Source of the DNA: Actinomycetes bacterium
GTDB taxonomy: Bacteria; Actinomycetota; Acidimicrobiia; Acidimicrobiales; RAAP-2
NCBI GenBank assembly: GCA_021849435.1
Contig: JAJZSX010000021.1
Span: 1-14,306, forward strand
DNA: 14,306 nt
Direction: 5' to 3'
Position numbers and translations under genes: made by a program. The notes below the pieces were generated by a model. The model was not told where the DNA came from. It saw only the letters and a list, made by a program, of their open reading frames with translations, and searched no databases. Positions 1-6,685 of the stretch are shown here, one piece after another (within the stretch, counting starts at the first letter, position 1; every line of letters begins with the position of its first letter).

Positions 1-49
1 TGTCGACATATTCAGACATAATAGCAAATCTGTGTGATTCCTGCAAATA

Positions 50-80
50 CCGACATTGACGCAATTCGTAATAATGTCGG
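50..80. repeat. Inverted repeat in AT-rich upstream region
   Basis: Perfect 8-base arms CCGACATT (50-57) and AATGTCGG (73-80) are separated by 15 bases. A second small inverted repeat overlaps the right arm (TCGGA 77-81 / TCCGA 86-90), and the window opens with the palindrome TGTCGACA (1-8). The whole stretch 1-178 is clearly poorer in GC than the rest of the window, as expected of a promoter or operator region, but I could not place a convincing -35/-10 pair. Function is inferred only from position and symmetry. Confidence 0.4.
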
Positions 81-120
81 AGTATTCCGATACTGTACCG
101 CATCGAAATATCTCTACTTC

Positions 121-152
121 GCTAAATCATTGGCGACTGGCCAAGGTTTAGC
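121..152 (+). other. Strong bulged hairpin upstream of the first gene
   Basis: GCTAAA (121-126) pairs with TTTAGC (147-152), and TTGGC (130-134) pairs with GCCAA (140-144). The bases between the two stems allow C128-G145 and a T127-G146 wobble, leaving A129 bulged and a 5-base loop GACTG. This makes roughly 13 pairs in all. There is no T-run on either side, so it is not a typical intrinsic terminator. It ends about 30 bases before the GTG start at 182, with a GAGGAG ribosome site (171-176) in between. It could be a structured leader, or a DNA operator, since TTGGC-N5-GCCAA is a dyad by itself. Confidence 0.5.
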
Positions 153-181
153 ATCGCAATGACTTCGGTTGAGGAGAGTTG

Positions 182-754
182 GTGAGCGCTCCTGCCATCA
201 GATTTGACGTGAAGTCGCGGTGGGCTTCTCGGCGCGGCGCTCACGGTCGCTGGGCTCAAAGGATCAAGGACCCGAAGAACCCAACACCGGCTGGCGGCGC
301 GAAGTCGACAGCGAGCAACTCACCGTCGACCTCGAACAGGCCATCGCTGACCGCGAGCAGGCCATCGCTGACCGCGAGCAGGTGAACCTCGACACCGAGC
401 AGGGTGACTTCGATCGCTGGCGCACGACACGTCAAACGGAGCGCGACGTGGCCGTCATACGCTGGCGCCAGACGAGGCAGGACCGCAGCCAGGAGAACCT
501 CGAGCGCCAACAAGAGGCGATTGACGAGGTCCAGCAGCACCGTGACGAACGTCAGCGTGTCAGGGCGAGGAGGACGAGTCGAGCACGCGCGGGGCCAATC
601 CCGACTCGGAGCTGGCGAGCCGGGCGCAGGCTGTCATCGCCCGGGCCAAAAGGAGGCGCGCCGGCGCGCCGAACTGTCCCTGGTGCGGGCCAGAGCAGCC
701 GAGGATCGCGCCGAGACCGCCTTGCGCCGAGCTCAAAGACCACCCAGCGGGTAA
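182..754 (+). pseudogene. Frameshifted coiled-coil protein gene (remnant or sequencing-disrupted)
   Basis: A GAGGAG ribosome site (171-176) lies 5 bases before GTG 182, and TTG 179 is an alternative. That frame stops at 385, but the coding signal continues in other frames. From about 300 to 560, frame 1 gives a Glu/Gln/Arg-rich coiled coil with heptads such as AIADREQ and LERQQEAIDEVQQHRDERQR. From about 561 to 640, the frame starting at 561 gives QGEEDESS and then SELASRAQAVIARAKR, with almost all third bases G or C. From about 650, a third frame gives RRAELSLVRARAAEDRAETA and ends at TAA 752-754. Each step is a -1 shift, as if one base were missing, near 285-305, 556-562 and 640-655. I do not recognise a family; actinobacteria have many soluble coiled-coil proteins of this composition. 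It could be a decayed gene or one with base-calling errors. Confidence 0.5.
340..381 (+). repeat. Two tandem copies of a 21-base unit
   Basis: Two identical back-to-back 21-mers (340-360 and 361-381) each encode AIADREQ, one coiled-coil heptad. They lie inside the frameshifted coiled-coil gene and look like a simple heptad duplication. Exact identity at the DNA level implies a recent event or slippage. Confidence 0.85.
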
Positions 755-1126
755 ACGTCTTCCTCGGGCGTCATCTGGTCGGCACCGTGGTGTGCCCGAG
801 AGCCCTTGGTTCGATCGCGCGCCTGCTGTCGTGTGCCGACCAACGAACTCGTCTCCGGGGTGGTTGACGTGCTCGCCAGTGAGGCCGCAGAGGATGCCCT
901 CCGTTTCTACGGCCAGCTCGCTGATGGCGCCCTCGGCACCTTCACTCATGATCCGAGCGAAGGTCGCGAGCACATTGGAACGGTTCCGGCACGCACGAGG
1001 GTGGTCGTCAGAGCCCCAGCGGACATCGTCGCTGAGGAGCGTGCCGAAGGCGTCGAGGTCTCGGGTGTCGAGTGCAGCTCGGAGTCGGTCGGCCAGGTCT
1101 TCAGTGTCGTGCACCTTCCCAGTCAT
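560..1126 (-). CDS. SnoaL/NTF2-like fold protein, C-terminal part doubtful
   Basis: From ATG at 1126 the protein reads MTGKVHDTEDLADRLRAALD, then DLDAFGTLLSDDVRWG, then SNVLATFARIM. This is the layout of SnoaL/NTF2-like domains: a helix pair, the 'L..DV.WG' strand, then a third helix. Such small alpha+beta barrels serve as isomerases, hydrolases or binding proteins, and the substrate cannot be read here. The family-like signal fades after about residue 90 (ILCGLTGE), and the rest of the open frame, down to 560, runs antisense to the coiled-coil gene. The other minus-strand frames stop at 733 and 771, nearer the length of about 120-130 residues usual for the family, so a frameshift near 850-880 is plausible. 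No clear ribosome site precedes 1126. The same frame stays open upstream to 1426, but that part is not family-like. Confidence 0.5.
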   Translation of the reverse strand: MTGKVHDTEDLADRLRAALDTRDLDAFGTLLSDDVRWGSDDHPRACRNRSNVLATFARIMSEGAEGAISELAVETEGILCGLTGEHVNHPGDEFVGRHTTAGARSNQGLSGTPRCRPDDARGRRLPAGWSLSSAQGGLGAILGCSGPHQGQFGAPARLLLARAMTACARLASSESGLAPRVLDSSSSP

Positions 1127-1317
1127 GCCGCGATTATCACTAGCGAGTGTCCCATCCCATCGGGCTACCTGTGCGTGTGGGATCCATGATGGCTCTCCTG
1201 CTGATGTAGGAGATCCCAATGGCCGTTGACACGTCCGTTCTCGTCCTTGACAACGGTGCCCGCGCTCGGTGTCTCGCGTCAGGCGCAGCGTACGCTTCAT
1301 CTGTGTCGGGAGTCGAG

Positions 1318-3225
1318 ATGAAATCACGAGGTGACTCCGCTGAAAGTAGCGACGTGACCCGTCACTACCTTCGCCAGTTACTTCCGTACTTTCGGCAACT
1401 TTCCGGTCTACTCGTGGCGGGATCACTGAGCGGTATCGCGATGAACGTCGCCGTGATCCTTCCGCCGCTTCTCCTCGGAAATGCGATCAATGCCGTACAG
1501 TCCGCGCGACATGGCGCGGGGACGATTTCCCGAGTTGTCTGGGCAGCGGTGTTTTTGATTGCGGGATCTGCTGCGACGGAAGTGCCGAGGATGGGTAAGC
1601 GGTATTGGTTAGGTGTGGCCCGGACCCGGTTCGTAGCCAGCGTTCGAGCAGACGCACTGCGGGGGGCCTTGACGACGTTCAGCCCACGTACAACCTCGAT
1701 TCCCGTTGGCGACGTGATGGCCCGGGTGATCGGCGACGTGAACGTGCTGGGCACCGGCGTCGGCGAGGTGATAGTCGAGACGTGGGACACGCTGTTGTTC
1801 TCCGCCTCGCTGGTCGTCACCATGTTCGTTCTCTCGCCAGTGCTCGCGCTCTTCGCTCTGGCACCCGTCCCGCTCGCACTGTGGATGGCGAAAGTCTCGG
1901 GCGTCATTGTCGCGAAGAGGACGCGGCTGTCTCGCGAGACCGAGGCCGAGTTAACCGTTGCGCTTCGCGAGCGAATTGGAGTCCTCCGGCTCCTGCGTCT
2001 GTTCGGGCGCACTGGCGCGGCGAGAGAGGAGGTCCGCGTCCTCGCGGAGCGTCAGGCTACCGCCGAACTCGCGGCGATCCGGCTCGAGGAGGCGCTCGCC
2101 GCGATCTACACGACGGTGCTGACCTCGGGCGTCGTCTTTATCTTGTGGCTTGGCGCGCGACAAGTTGTTGCTGGATCGATGTCCGTCGGTGGACTGGTCG
2201 CTTTCCTCGCTCTCTTCACGCGCTTTGTGGTCCGCTCACCGCGGATTCCACAGATGGTCAACCGAGTCCAGGCGGGAGGCGCGGCGTACGCGCGACTCAC
2301 ACCGCTTCTCGCCCCACCGCTTCGCCTCGAGTTCCGGTCGCGAAGTGAGCGACTCAGTTCCACGCTCCTTCCCGGTCCGATGTCGCCGCCGGAGATCCAC
2401 AACGCTCAACCGCGTTCACCACTTGGGCTGCGCTTTGATGGCGTCTCGTTCACGTACCCGGGTGCCACGACCTCCGCGATTCTTGACGTCGACTTTGATG
2501 TACCGCCGGGCGCACTCATCGCGATCACGGGCCCGGTGGGTTCGGGTAAGAGTGCGCTCGCTCGATTGGCGTCCGGCACCGTCGTGCCCGACGAGGGCGA
2601 AGTGTGGATAGGGGGACGCCGCACGACCGCAATAGACCCCATGGACCGAGTGGCGTCCGTGGGCTACTTGGGGCAAGAGCCGCATCTCTTTTCCGGTTCC
2701 GTGGCGGAGAACGTTGCGCTCTGGGCTTCGGTTGCGCCGGGCGAGGAGCCAACGACACTCATTGATCGCGCCGTGAAGCTGGCTGCGCTGGACCGCGATA
2801 TGGCGGCGATGCCTCGCGGGCTCGAGACCCAGATCGGGGAACTCGGGGTCCGGATGTCTGGTGGCCAGCGCCAACGAGTGGCGCTGGCACGCGCGTTCGC
2901 CGCCCAGGGTCAGATCCCCGGACTGCTCGTGTTGGACGACCCGTTCTCCGCGGCGGACGTCCATACCGAGGCGACGATCGTCGCCGGGTTGCGGGCGGCA
3001 TTTGGCCCTAGCGCGCCCGAAGCGGAACGCGCGACGATTTTGTTGATATCGCACCGACTGGCGGCATTCCCTCAAGCGGACCTCGTCATCGTTCTCGATC
3101 ATGGACGAGTGCGTGAAGTCGGGACCCACGTGGAACTCGTCGCTCGCGACGGCTTCTATTCACGAATCGTCCGGGCACAGTCCCAGCTCGATGACTTCTC
3201 GCGCGACGCCGGACCATTGCCGTGA
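1318..3225 (+). CDS. ABC exporter half-transporter with degenerate catalytic site (subunit 1)
   Basis: This is a 635-residue type IV ABC exporter: about six membrane helices (residues ~30-320), then a nucleotide-binding domain. Motifs are Walker A GPVGSGKS (405-412), Q-loop Gln453, signature MSGGQ (513-517), Walker B LLVLDD ending at D540, D-loop SAAD, and H-loop His579. The residue after the Walker B Asp is Asp541, where active exporters have Glu. That is typical of the degenerate half of heterodimers such as TM287/288 and BmrCD. The next gene overlaps by 4 bases and encodes the canonical Walker B partner. Start choice: ATG 1318 has GGGAG 5 bases upstream and gives the usual N-terminus. ATG 1219 in the same frame has AGGAG (1208-1212) and would add 33 residues with no family resemblance; it cannot be excluded. 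The substrate is unknown; lipids or drugs are typical. Confidence 0.93.
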   Translation: MKSRGDSAESSDVTRHYLRQLLPYFRQLSGLLVAGSLSGIAMNVAVILPPLLLGNAINAVQSARHGAGTISRVVWAAVFLIAGSAATEVPRMGKRYWLGVARTRFVASVRADALRGALTTFSPRTTSIPVGDVMARVIGDVNVLGTGVGEVIVETWDTLLFSASLVVTMFVLSPVLALFALAPVPLALWMAKVSGVIVAKRTRLSRETEAELTVALRERIGVLRLLRLFGRTGAAREEVRVLAERQATAELAAIRLEEALAAIYTTVLTSGVVFILWLGARQVVAGSMSVGGLVAFLALFTRFVVRSPRIPQMVNRVQAGGAAYARLTPLLAPPLRLEFRSRSERLSSTLLPGPMSPPEIHNAQPRSPLGLRFDGVSFTYPGATTSAILDVDFDVPPGALIAITGPVGSGKSALARLASGTVVPDEGEVWIGGRRTTAIDPMDRVASVGYLGQEPHLFSGSVAENVALWASVAPGEEPTTLIDRAVKLAALDRDMAAMPRGLETQIGELGVRMSGGQRQRVALARAFAAQGQIPGLLVLDDPFSAADVHTEATIVAGLRAAFGPSAPEAERATILLISHRLAAFPQADLVIVLDHGRVREVGTHVELVARDGFYSRIVRAQSQLDDFSRDAGPLP

Positions 3226-5081
3226 GCGTGACATCGACAAAAGGATCGGCGGCGACGGACGAGTCGGCGCCGAACACACAGCGCTTCTGGGCCCGCGTAT
3301 GGTCGCTCGCGAAGCCGTGGCGGTTCCGCCTGGTGGTCGTGGCGGCCTGCGTGGTCGGTGCGGCGATCGCTGGCGTGGCGCCACCCTTGGTGGTGCGTCA
3401 CGTCGTCAACGCCGATCTCGTTCCGCGGCGCACCGCCGGTCTCTTGCCCGCGGGCCTCGCCTACGTAGGCGCCGTGGCCGTCAGTGCCGTACTGGTGTAC
3501 GCCTACAGCTACCTTTCGGCGATCGTGGCGCAACGAATCATCGTGACCCTCCGCGAACAGCTGTTTTCACACTTGTCATCGCTCCCGGTGTCGTATCTTG
3601 ATCGGACGCCAATCGGGGACACGATTAGCAGGGCCACCGCGGACGTTGAGACGATCGACACCTTGTTCACGGACGGGATCACGACTCTTGTCGGACAGTC
3701 GGCATCAATCATCGCCTTCGCCGTCGCCATGGTCGTACTCAGTCCACTCCTGAGCGTCGTGTCGCTCGTTGTTCTGCCTCCGCTCGTCATCACGAGTCGC
3801 TGGCTCCAGAAACGGGTTCGCGACGCAGAGCGCTTAACGCGGATCGCGGTCGGTGAGTTGAACACGCAACTATCAGAGACCGTTGGTGGCACCGAGACGA
3901 TTCAGGCGTTCCACCGCGAAGAAGCGTTCGTCGTGCGGTTCCGACACGCTTTGACACGTACGCTTATCGCGCAGGAGTCGTCAGTGCGCTACAACGCGTA
4001 CTTCACGCCGGTGACGGCGCTCTTGTCCTCGGCGGTAATCGCTTTACTCTTGGTCGTCGGAGCGCGCGGCGTTTTCGGGGTCGCTGGCGTGAACCTTGGC
4101 ACGCTGGTCGCCTTCATCCTGCTTTTCCAGGGGTTCATCGCGCCGATCGTCGCGATCGGCGACCAGTGGAACACGGTGCAGGCGGCGCTGGCGGGTGCCG
4201 AGCGGGTCTTTGAGGTCTTGGACCTTCCGCTGGAGTCACGACCCCGGGCGTCCGGGGGTGGTGGCAGCGGGGGGGTGGTCTTCGACAATGTTTCGTTCGG
4301 CTACCACCGGGGTCGCCCGGTGCTCCTGGGAGTCTCGCTCGTCGTGCGCCCGGGCGAGCGCATCGCGATCGTCGGCCGCACGGGGACCGGTAAGTCAACG
4401 CTCCTCGCACTGGCTGCTGGCTCGTATGAACCGGACACAGGTCGTGTCCTACTTGCGGGCAGACACCCTCGTGACATCGAGGACCGCGATCGACGACGGG
4501 TGCTCGGCGTCGTTCCCCAAAATGTGCAGCTCTTTTCCGGGACGCTTCGCTACAACGTCACGCTGGGCGACGACTCGCTCGCTGATGACGCCGTCGTGCG
4601 GACAATGGCGCTGGTCGGACTTGACTCCCTGACCAAGGTCCTTCCTGACGGTCTCGACACCGAGCTCGAAGGCGCCGGCAGTGGCAAGGGTCTCAGGCTC
4701 TCCGCGGGCCAACGTCAGCTCGTAGCGCTGGCGAGGGCGCTTGTCGCCGAGCCACAGGTTCTCCTACTCGACGAAGCCACCGCGGCCATTGACGCGCACA
4801 GTGACGCGGCGTTTCGTACCGCCCTCTGGCGAACGACGTGGTCGAAGGAGTGCGCGGTCATCTTGGTCGCCCACCGGATCTCGACGGCTCGTGACGCCGA
4901 CCGAGTTGTCGTGATGGAATCCGGGCGCGTCGTCGAAGAAGGACTACCTGGTGACCTTGTCGCTTCCGGTGGCCGCTTCGCCGCCCTCGCCGCCCTCGAC
5001 GAAGCGGGCTGGAGCTGGGAGGAGCGAACGCAAGATGCCACTGATGGGTACATTGAGAAAGACCGAACGGAGACCCGATGA
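3222..5081 (+). CDS. ABC exporter half-transporter with canonical Walker B (subunit 2)
   Basis: This 619-residue protein has six membrane helices (about residues 35-320) and a C-terminal ATPase domain. Motifs are Walker A GRTGTGKS (385-392), Q-loop Gln433, signature LSAGQ (493-497, Ala in place of Gly), Walker B VLLLDE with D517 and catalytic Glu518, and H-loop His551 in LVAHRIS. A Gly-rich linker (GGGGSGG, around residue 345) joins the two halves; it is encoded across a run of seven G (4269-4275), but the frame is intact. GTG 3222 overlaps the upstream stop by 4 bases (GTGA) and has only a weak ribosome site, so translation is probably coupled to subunit 1. Together the two would make one full exporter in the cytoplasmic membrane with one active and one degenerate ATP site. 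Actinobacteria carry several such pairs, for example Rv1272c/Rv1273c in M. tuberculosis; equivalence to any of them is not shown. Confidence 0.93.
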   Translation: MSVTSTKGSAATDESAPNTQRFWARVWSLAKPWRFRLVVVAACVVGAAIAGVAPPLVVRHVVNADLVPRRTAGLLPAGLAYVGAVAVSAVLVYAYSYLSAIVAQRIIVTLREQLFSHLSSLPVSYLDRTPIGDTISRATADVETIDTLFTDGITTLVGQSASIIAFAVAMVVLSPLLSVVSLVVLPPLVITSRWLQKRVRDAERLTRIAVGELNTQLSETVGGTETIQAFHREEAFVVRFRHALTRTLIAQESSVRYNAYFTPVTALLSSAVIALLLVVGARGVFGVAGVNLGTLVAFILLFQGFIAPIVAIGDQWNTVQAALAGAERVFEVLDLPLESRPRASGGGGSGGVVFDNVSFGYHRGRPVLLGVSLVVRPGERIAIVGRTGTGKSTLLALAAGSYEPDTGRVLLAGRHPRDIEDRDRRRVLGVVPQNVQLFSGTLRYNVTLGDDSLADDAVVRTMALVGLDSLTKVLPDGLDTELEGAGSGKGLRLSAGQRQLVALARALVAEPQVLLLDEATAAIDAHSDAAFRTALWRTTWSKECAVILVAHRISTARDADRVVVMESGRVVEEGLPGDLVASGGRFAALAALDEAGWSWEERTQDATDGYIEKDRTETR

Positions 5082-5998
5082 CACCAAGAGACATTTACGT
5101 GCAGCCTGACGCTCCAGATCCCGTTCTCGGCTCGGAGTACGTACTCGAACTGGTTCGCAAGCACGTCCCGTCGGTGAAGACAGTCACCGGGGTTGACGAA
5201 ACTGGCGGCGAGGCCCGGACGTACATGTGTGATGACGACGTCGTGTTGAAGGTGCAGCGCCCACAGCAGTTACGACCCCGCACCAGCCTGGAAAAAGAGT
5301 CGTTCATCCTCCAGGAACTCGAACGCCATCCGTCGATTCGAGTGCCTCGCCCCCTTGGGTACGGGCGTGACGGGTCCGTCGAATATCTGGTTCTGAGCCG
5401 TGTGCCCGGCATTGCGCTCAGGGACGCGTCCCTCGAGGGCGAGACCCGGGTCGAAGTCCTTCGGACAGTCGGGGCAACGCTTCGCCTGATCCACGAGGTC
5501 GATCAGTCCGCGATGGCGAGCTCGATGCTGATTCCTGGCGATCAGCTCCCGACCGACCTCACCGCACGCTTACGGGAGACCTTCGAGGATCTCCGCGAGG
5601 AACTTAGTGCCCAGTCACGCACCCTGGAGTCGATCGACCTTGATGCCGTTCAGGAGGAGTGTCTTTCGGCGTTGCCCACCGATGGACCGACCGTCACCTT
5701 GCACTCGAACCCCGGCGCGGAACACTGCTTCGTCGACCCCAGCACGCGTGCGTTCAGCGGACTCATCGATTTCGGCGACGCGTACCGGTCGCATCCAGCG
5801 CTCGACGTCCGGTCGTGGCGGTCGCCAGATGACAGCCGCCACATGCTCGCCGGATACGAGGCTTCAGCGCCATTGCCCCAGGGTTTCGACCGAGTCTGGC
5901 GAGCGGGAATTATCGCGACCGAACTTCGACTCGCCTCCCGGGGCTACCGACAGCCTCACGAAACGGTGGCGATCATCGATAACATGCTCCGTGCTTAG
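5078..5998 (+). CDS. APH-family (kinase fold) protein lacking the catalytic Asp
   Basis: This 306-residue protein resembles the aminoglycoside phosphotransferase / phosphotransferase-enzyme family. It shows DDDVVLKVQRP (the ATP-binding Lys strand), a Glu-bearing helix EKESFILQELERHP, a hinge region, and the C-lobe IDFGDAYRSHPALDVRSW with metal-binding Asp231. The catalytic loop reads LHSNPGAEHCFVDP (His209, Ser210, Asn211, Glu215, His216). In the APH branch I recall, this segment is H-A/G-D-L-G-x-E-H, so the GAEH end is normal but Asn replaces the catalytic Asp. This predicts poor or no phosphotransfer. The start is well set: ATG overlaps the ABC stop (ATGA), with GGAG at 5069-5072, 5 bases upstream. 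As third gene of the exporter operon it may bind the exported compound or modulate the pump; that is inference. Confidence 0.85.
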   Translation: MTPRDIYVQPDAPDPVLGSEYVLELVRKHVPSVKTVTGVDETGGEARTYMCDDDVVLKVQRPQQLRPRTSLEKESFILQELERHPSIRVPRPLGYGRDGSVEYLVLSRVPGIALRDASLEGETRVEVLRTVGATLRLIHEVDQSAMASSMLIPGDQLPTDLTARLRETFEDLREELSAQSRTLESIDLDAVQEECLSALPTDGPTVTLHSNPGAEHCFVDPSTRAFSGLIDFGDAYRSHPALDVRSWRSPDDSRHMLAGYEASAPLPQGFDRVWRAGIIATELRLASRGYRQPHETVAIIDNMLRA

Positions 5999-6194
5999 TA
6001 GCGAGGCACCCGACAACAGTACGGCGCACGTGAATTCGAGCAAGTCCACGTCATGACTCGTCCAACGCGACTTCATAACCTCAGCGAGGTTGAAAGACTG
6101 TGGGGGTGTACCAGGGGCGTGTGGGATCTCTCACGAGGGAAGTTTGCCGACTTCGCGTGTGGGCTCTTCACCAGAGTTCCACCGTCAAGAAAAG

Positions 6195-6223
6195 CGACGG
6201 CCCAGGCGCTGCCTGGGCCGTCG
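6195..6223 (+). terminator. Hairpin terminator after the ABC/APH operon
   Basis: Perfect 13-bp stem: CGACGGCCCAGGC (6195-6207) pairs with GCCTGGGCCGTCG (6211-6223) around a 3-base loop GCT. It is preceded by AAGAAAA and followed by TACTTTCC. On the opposite strand the stem is followed by CTTTTCTT, a better T-run, so it could stop transcription from either side. It lies about 200 bases after the APH-like stop codon. Another small hairpin, AACCTC (6077-6082) / GAGGTT (6086-6091), precedes it. I saw no known RNA family between 5999 and 6194. Confidence 0.75.
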
Positions 6224-6685
6224 TACTTTCCGGAACTAACCTAGCCACGCAATCGACCCACTTCGGTTGGGTTGGATGTCTTGTGTCGGCGTCGTAACCT
6301 GTTCTTCTCGGTCGAACGGCTCCTGCGAGAGGCGAACATGGACTCAACTGGACGCGGCGTTTGACCACGTTGACCAGCAGTTACGTACGTACCGTTATGA
6401 CGCCGCTGAACCACTGGCACGGCGGCGTTCGACGTCAACTCCGTGCCCTCCAAGACGACGTTCTCCCGGGCGTCGATGCCACCTGAGGTCATGTCTCGTA
6501 CCGCATCTGGGGACCGGCCTTGGCGCCATCGTGGACGACGATGGCGTTCTGACGATACGCACCCACCCCAATCCGGGCGACGGACGGTACGCAGAACTAC
6601 TCCGTTAGGCTCGACGTTAGGGGCCGGGTGCTGGCATCAATGTGCTACTTCGCCAGAGTTCAAGAGCCTAAGTCCCGCGGAGAAG
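6224..6685. other. Gene-poor stretch before the GH15 gene
   Basis: I cannot support a whole gene here. A small stable hairpin with a UUCG-type loop lies at 6256-6272 (ACCCAC, TTCG, G, bulged T, TGGGT). TTGACCA occurs twice 9 bases apart (6361-6367 and 6370-6376), followed by the palindrome TACGTACGTA (6382-6391). A plus-strand frame ending at 6608 reads LDAAFDHVDQQLRTYRYDAA and, further on, AIVDDDGVLTIRTHPNPGDG. Both look protein-like but are separated by Arg/Pro/Ser-rich translation typical of a wrong frame, so a decayed gene is possible. The promoter of the GH15 gene should also be here, but I could not place it. Confidence 0.4.

Noticed and set aside
792..1229. Plus-strand open frames of 127-145 codons over the NTF2-like gene
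   Set aside because: They are antisense to the recognisable SnoaL/NTF2-like domain and their translation is Ser/Arg/Pro-rich without family features.
1226..1252. Two TTGACA hexamers (1226-1231 and 1247-1252) as -35 boxes for the ABC operon
   Set aside because: No acceptable -10 lies 16-19 bases downstream of either copy.
1219..1317. N-terminal extension of ABC subunit 1 from ATG 1219
   Set aside because: The ribosome site is good (AGGAG 1208-1212), but the 33 extra residues resemble no exporter N-terminus, and ATG 1318 has its own GGGAG. Kept as an alternative only.
6053..6244. Possible 63-residue gene after the APH-like gene
   Set aside because: It has no ribosome site, no recognisable composition, and reads straight through the 13-bp terminator hairpin.
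6443..6685. Upstream extension of the GH15 gene
   Set aside because: The added 81 residues are Arg-rich, not family-like, and the ribosome site supports ATG 6686.
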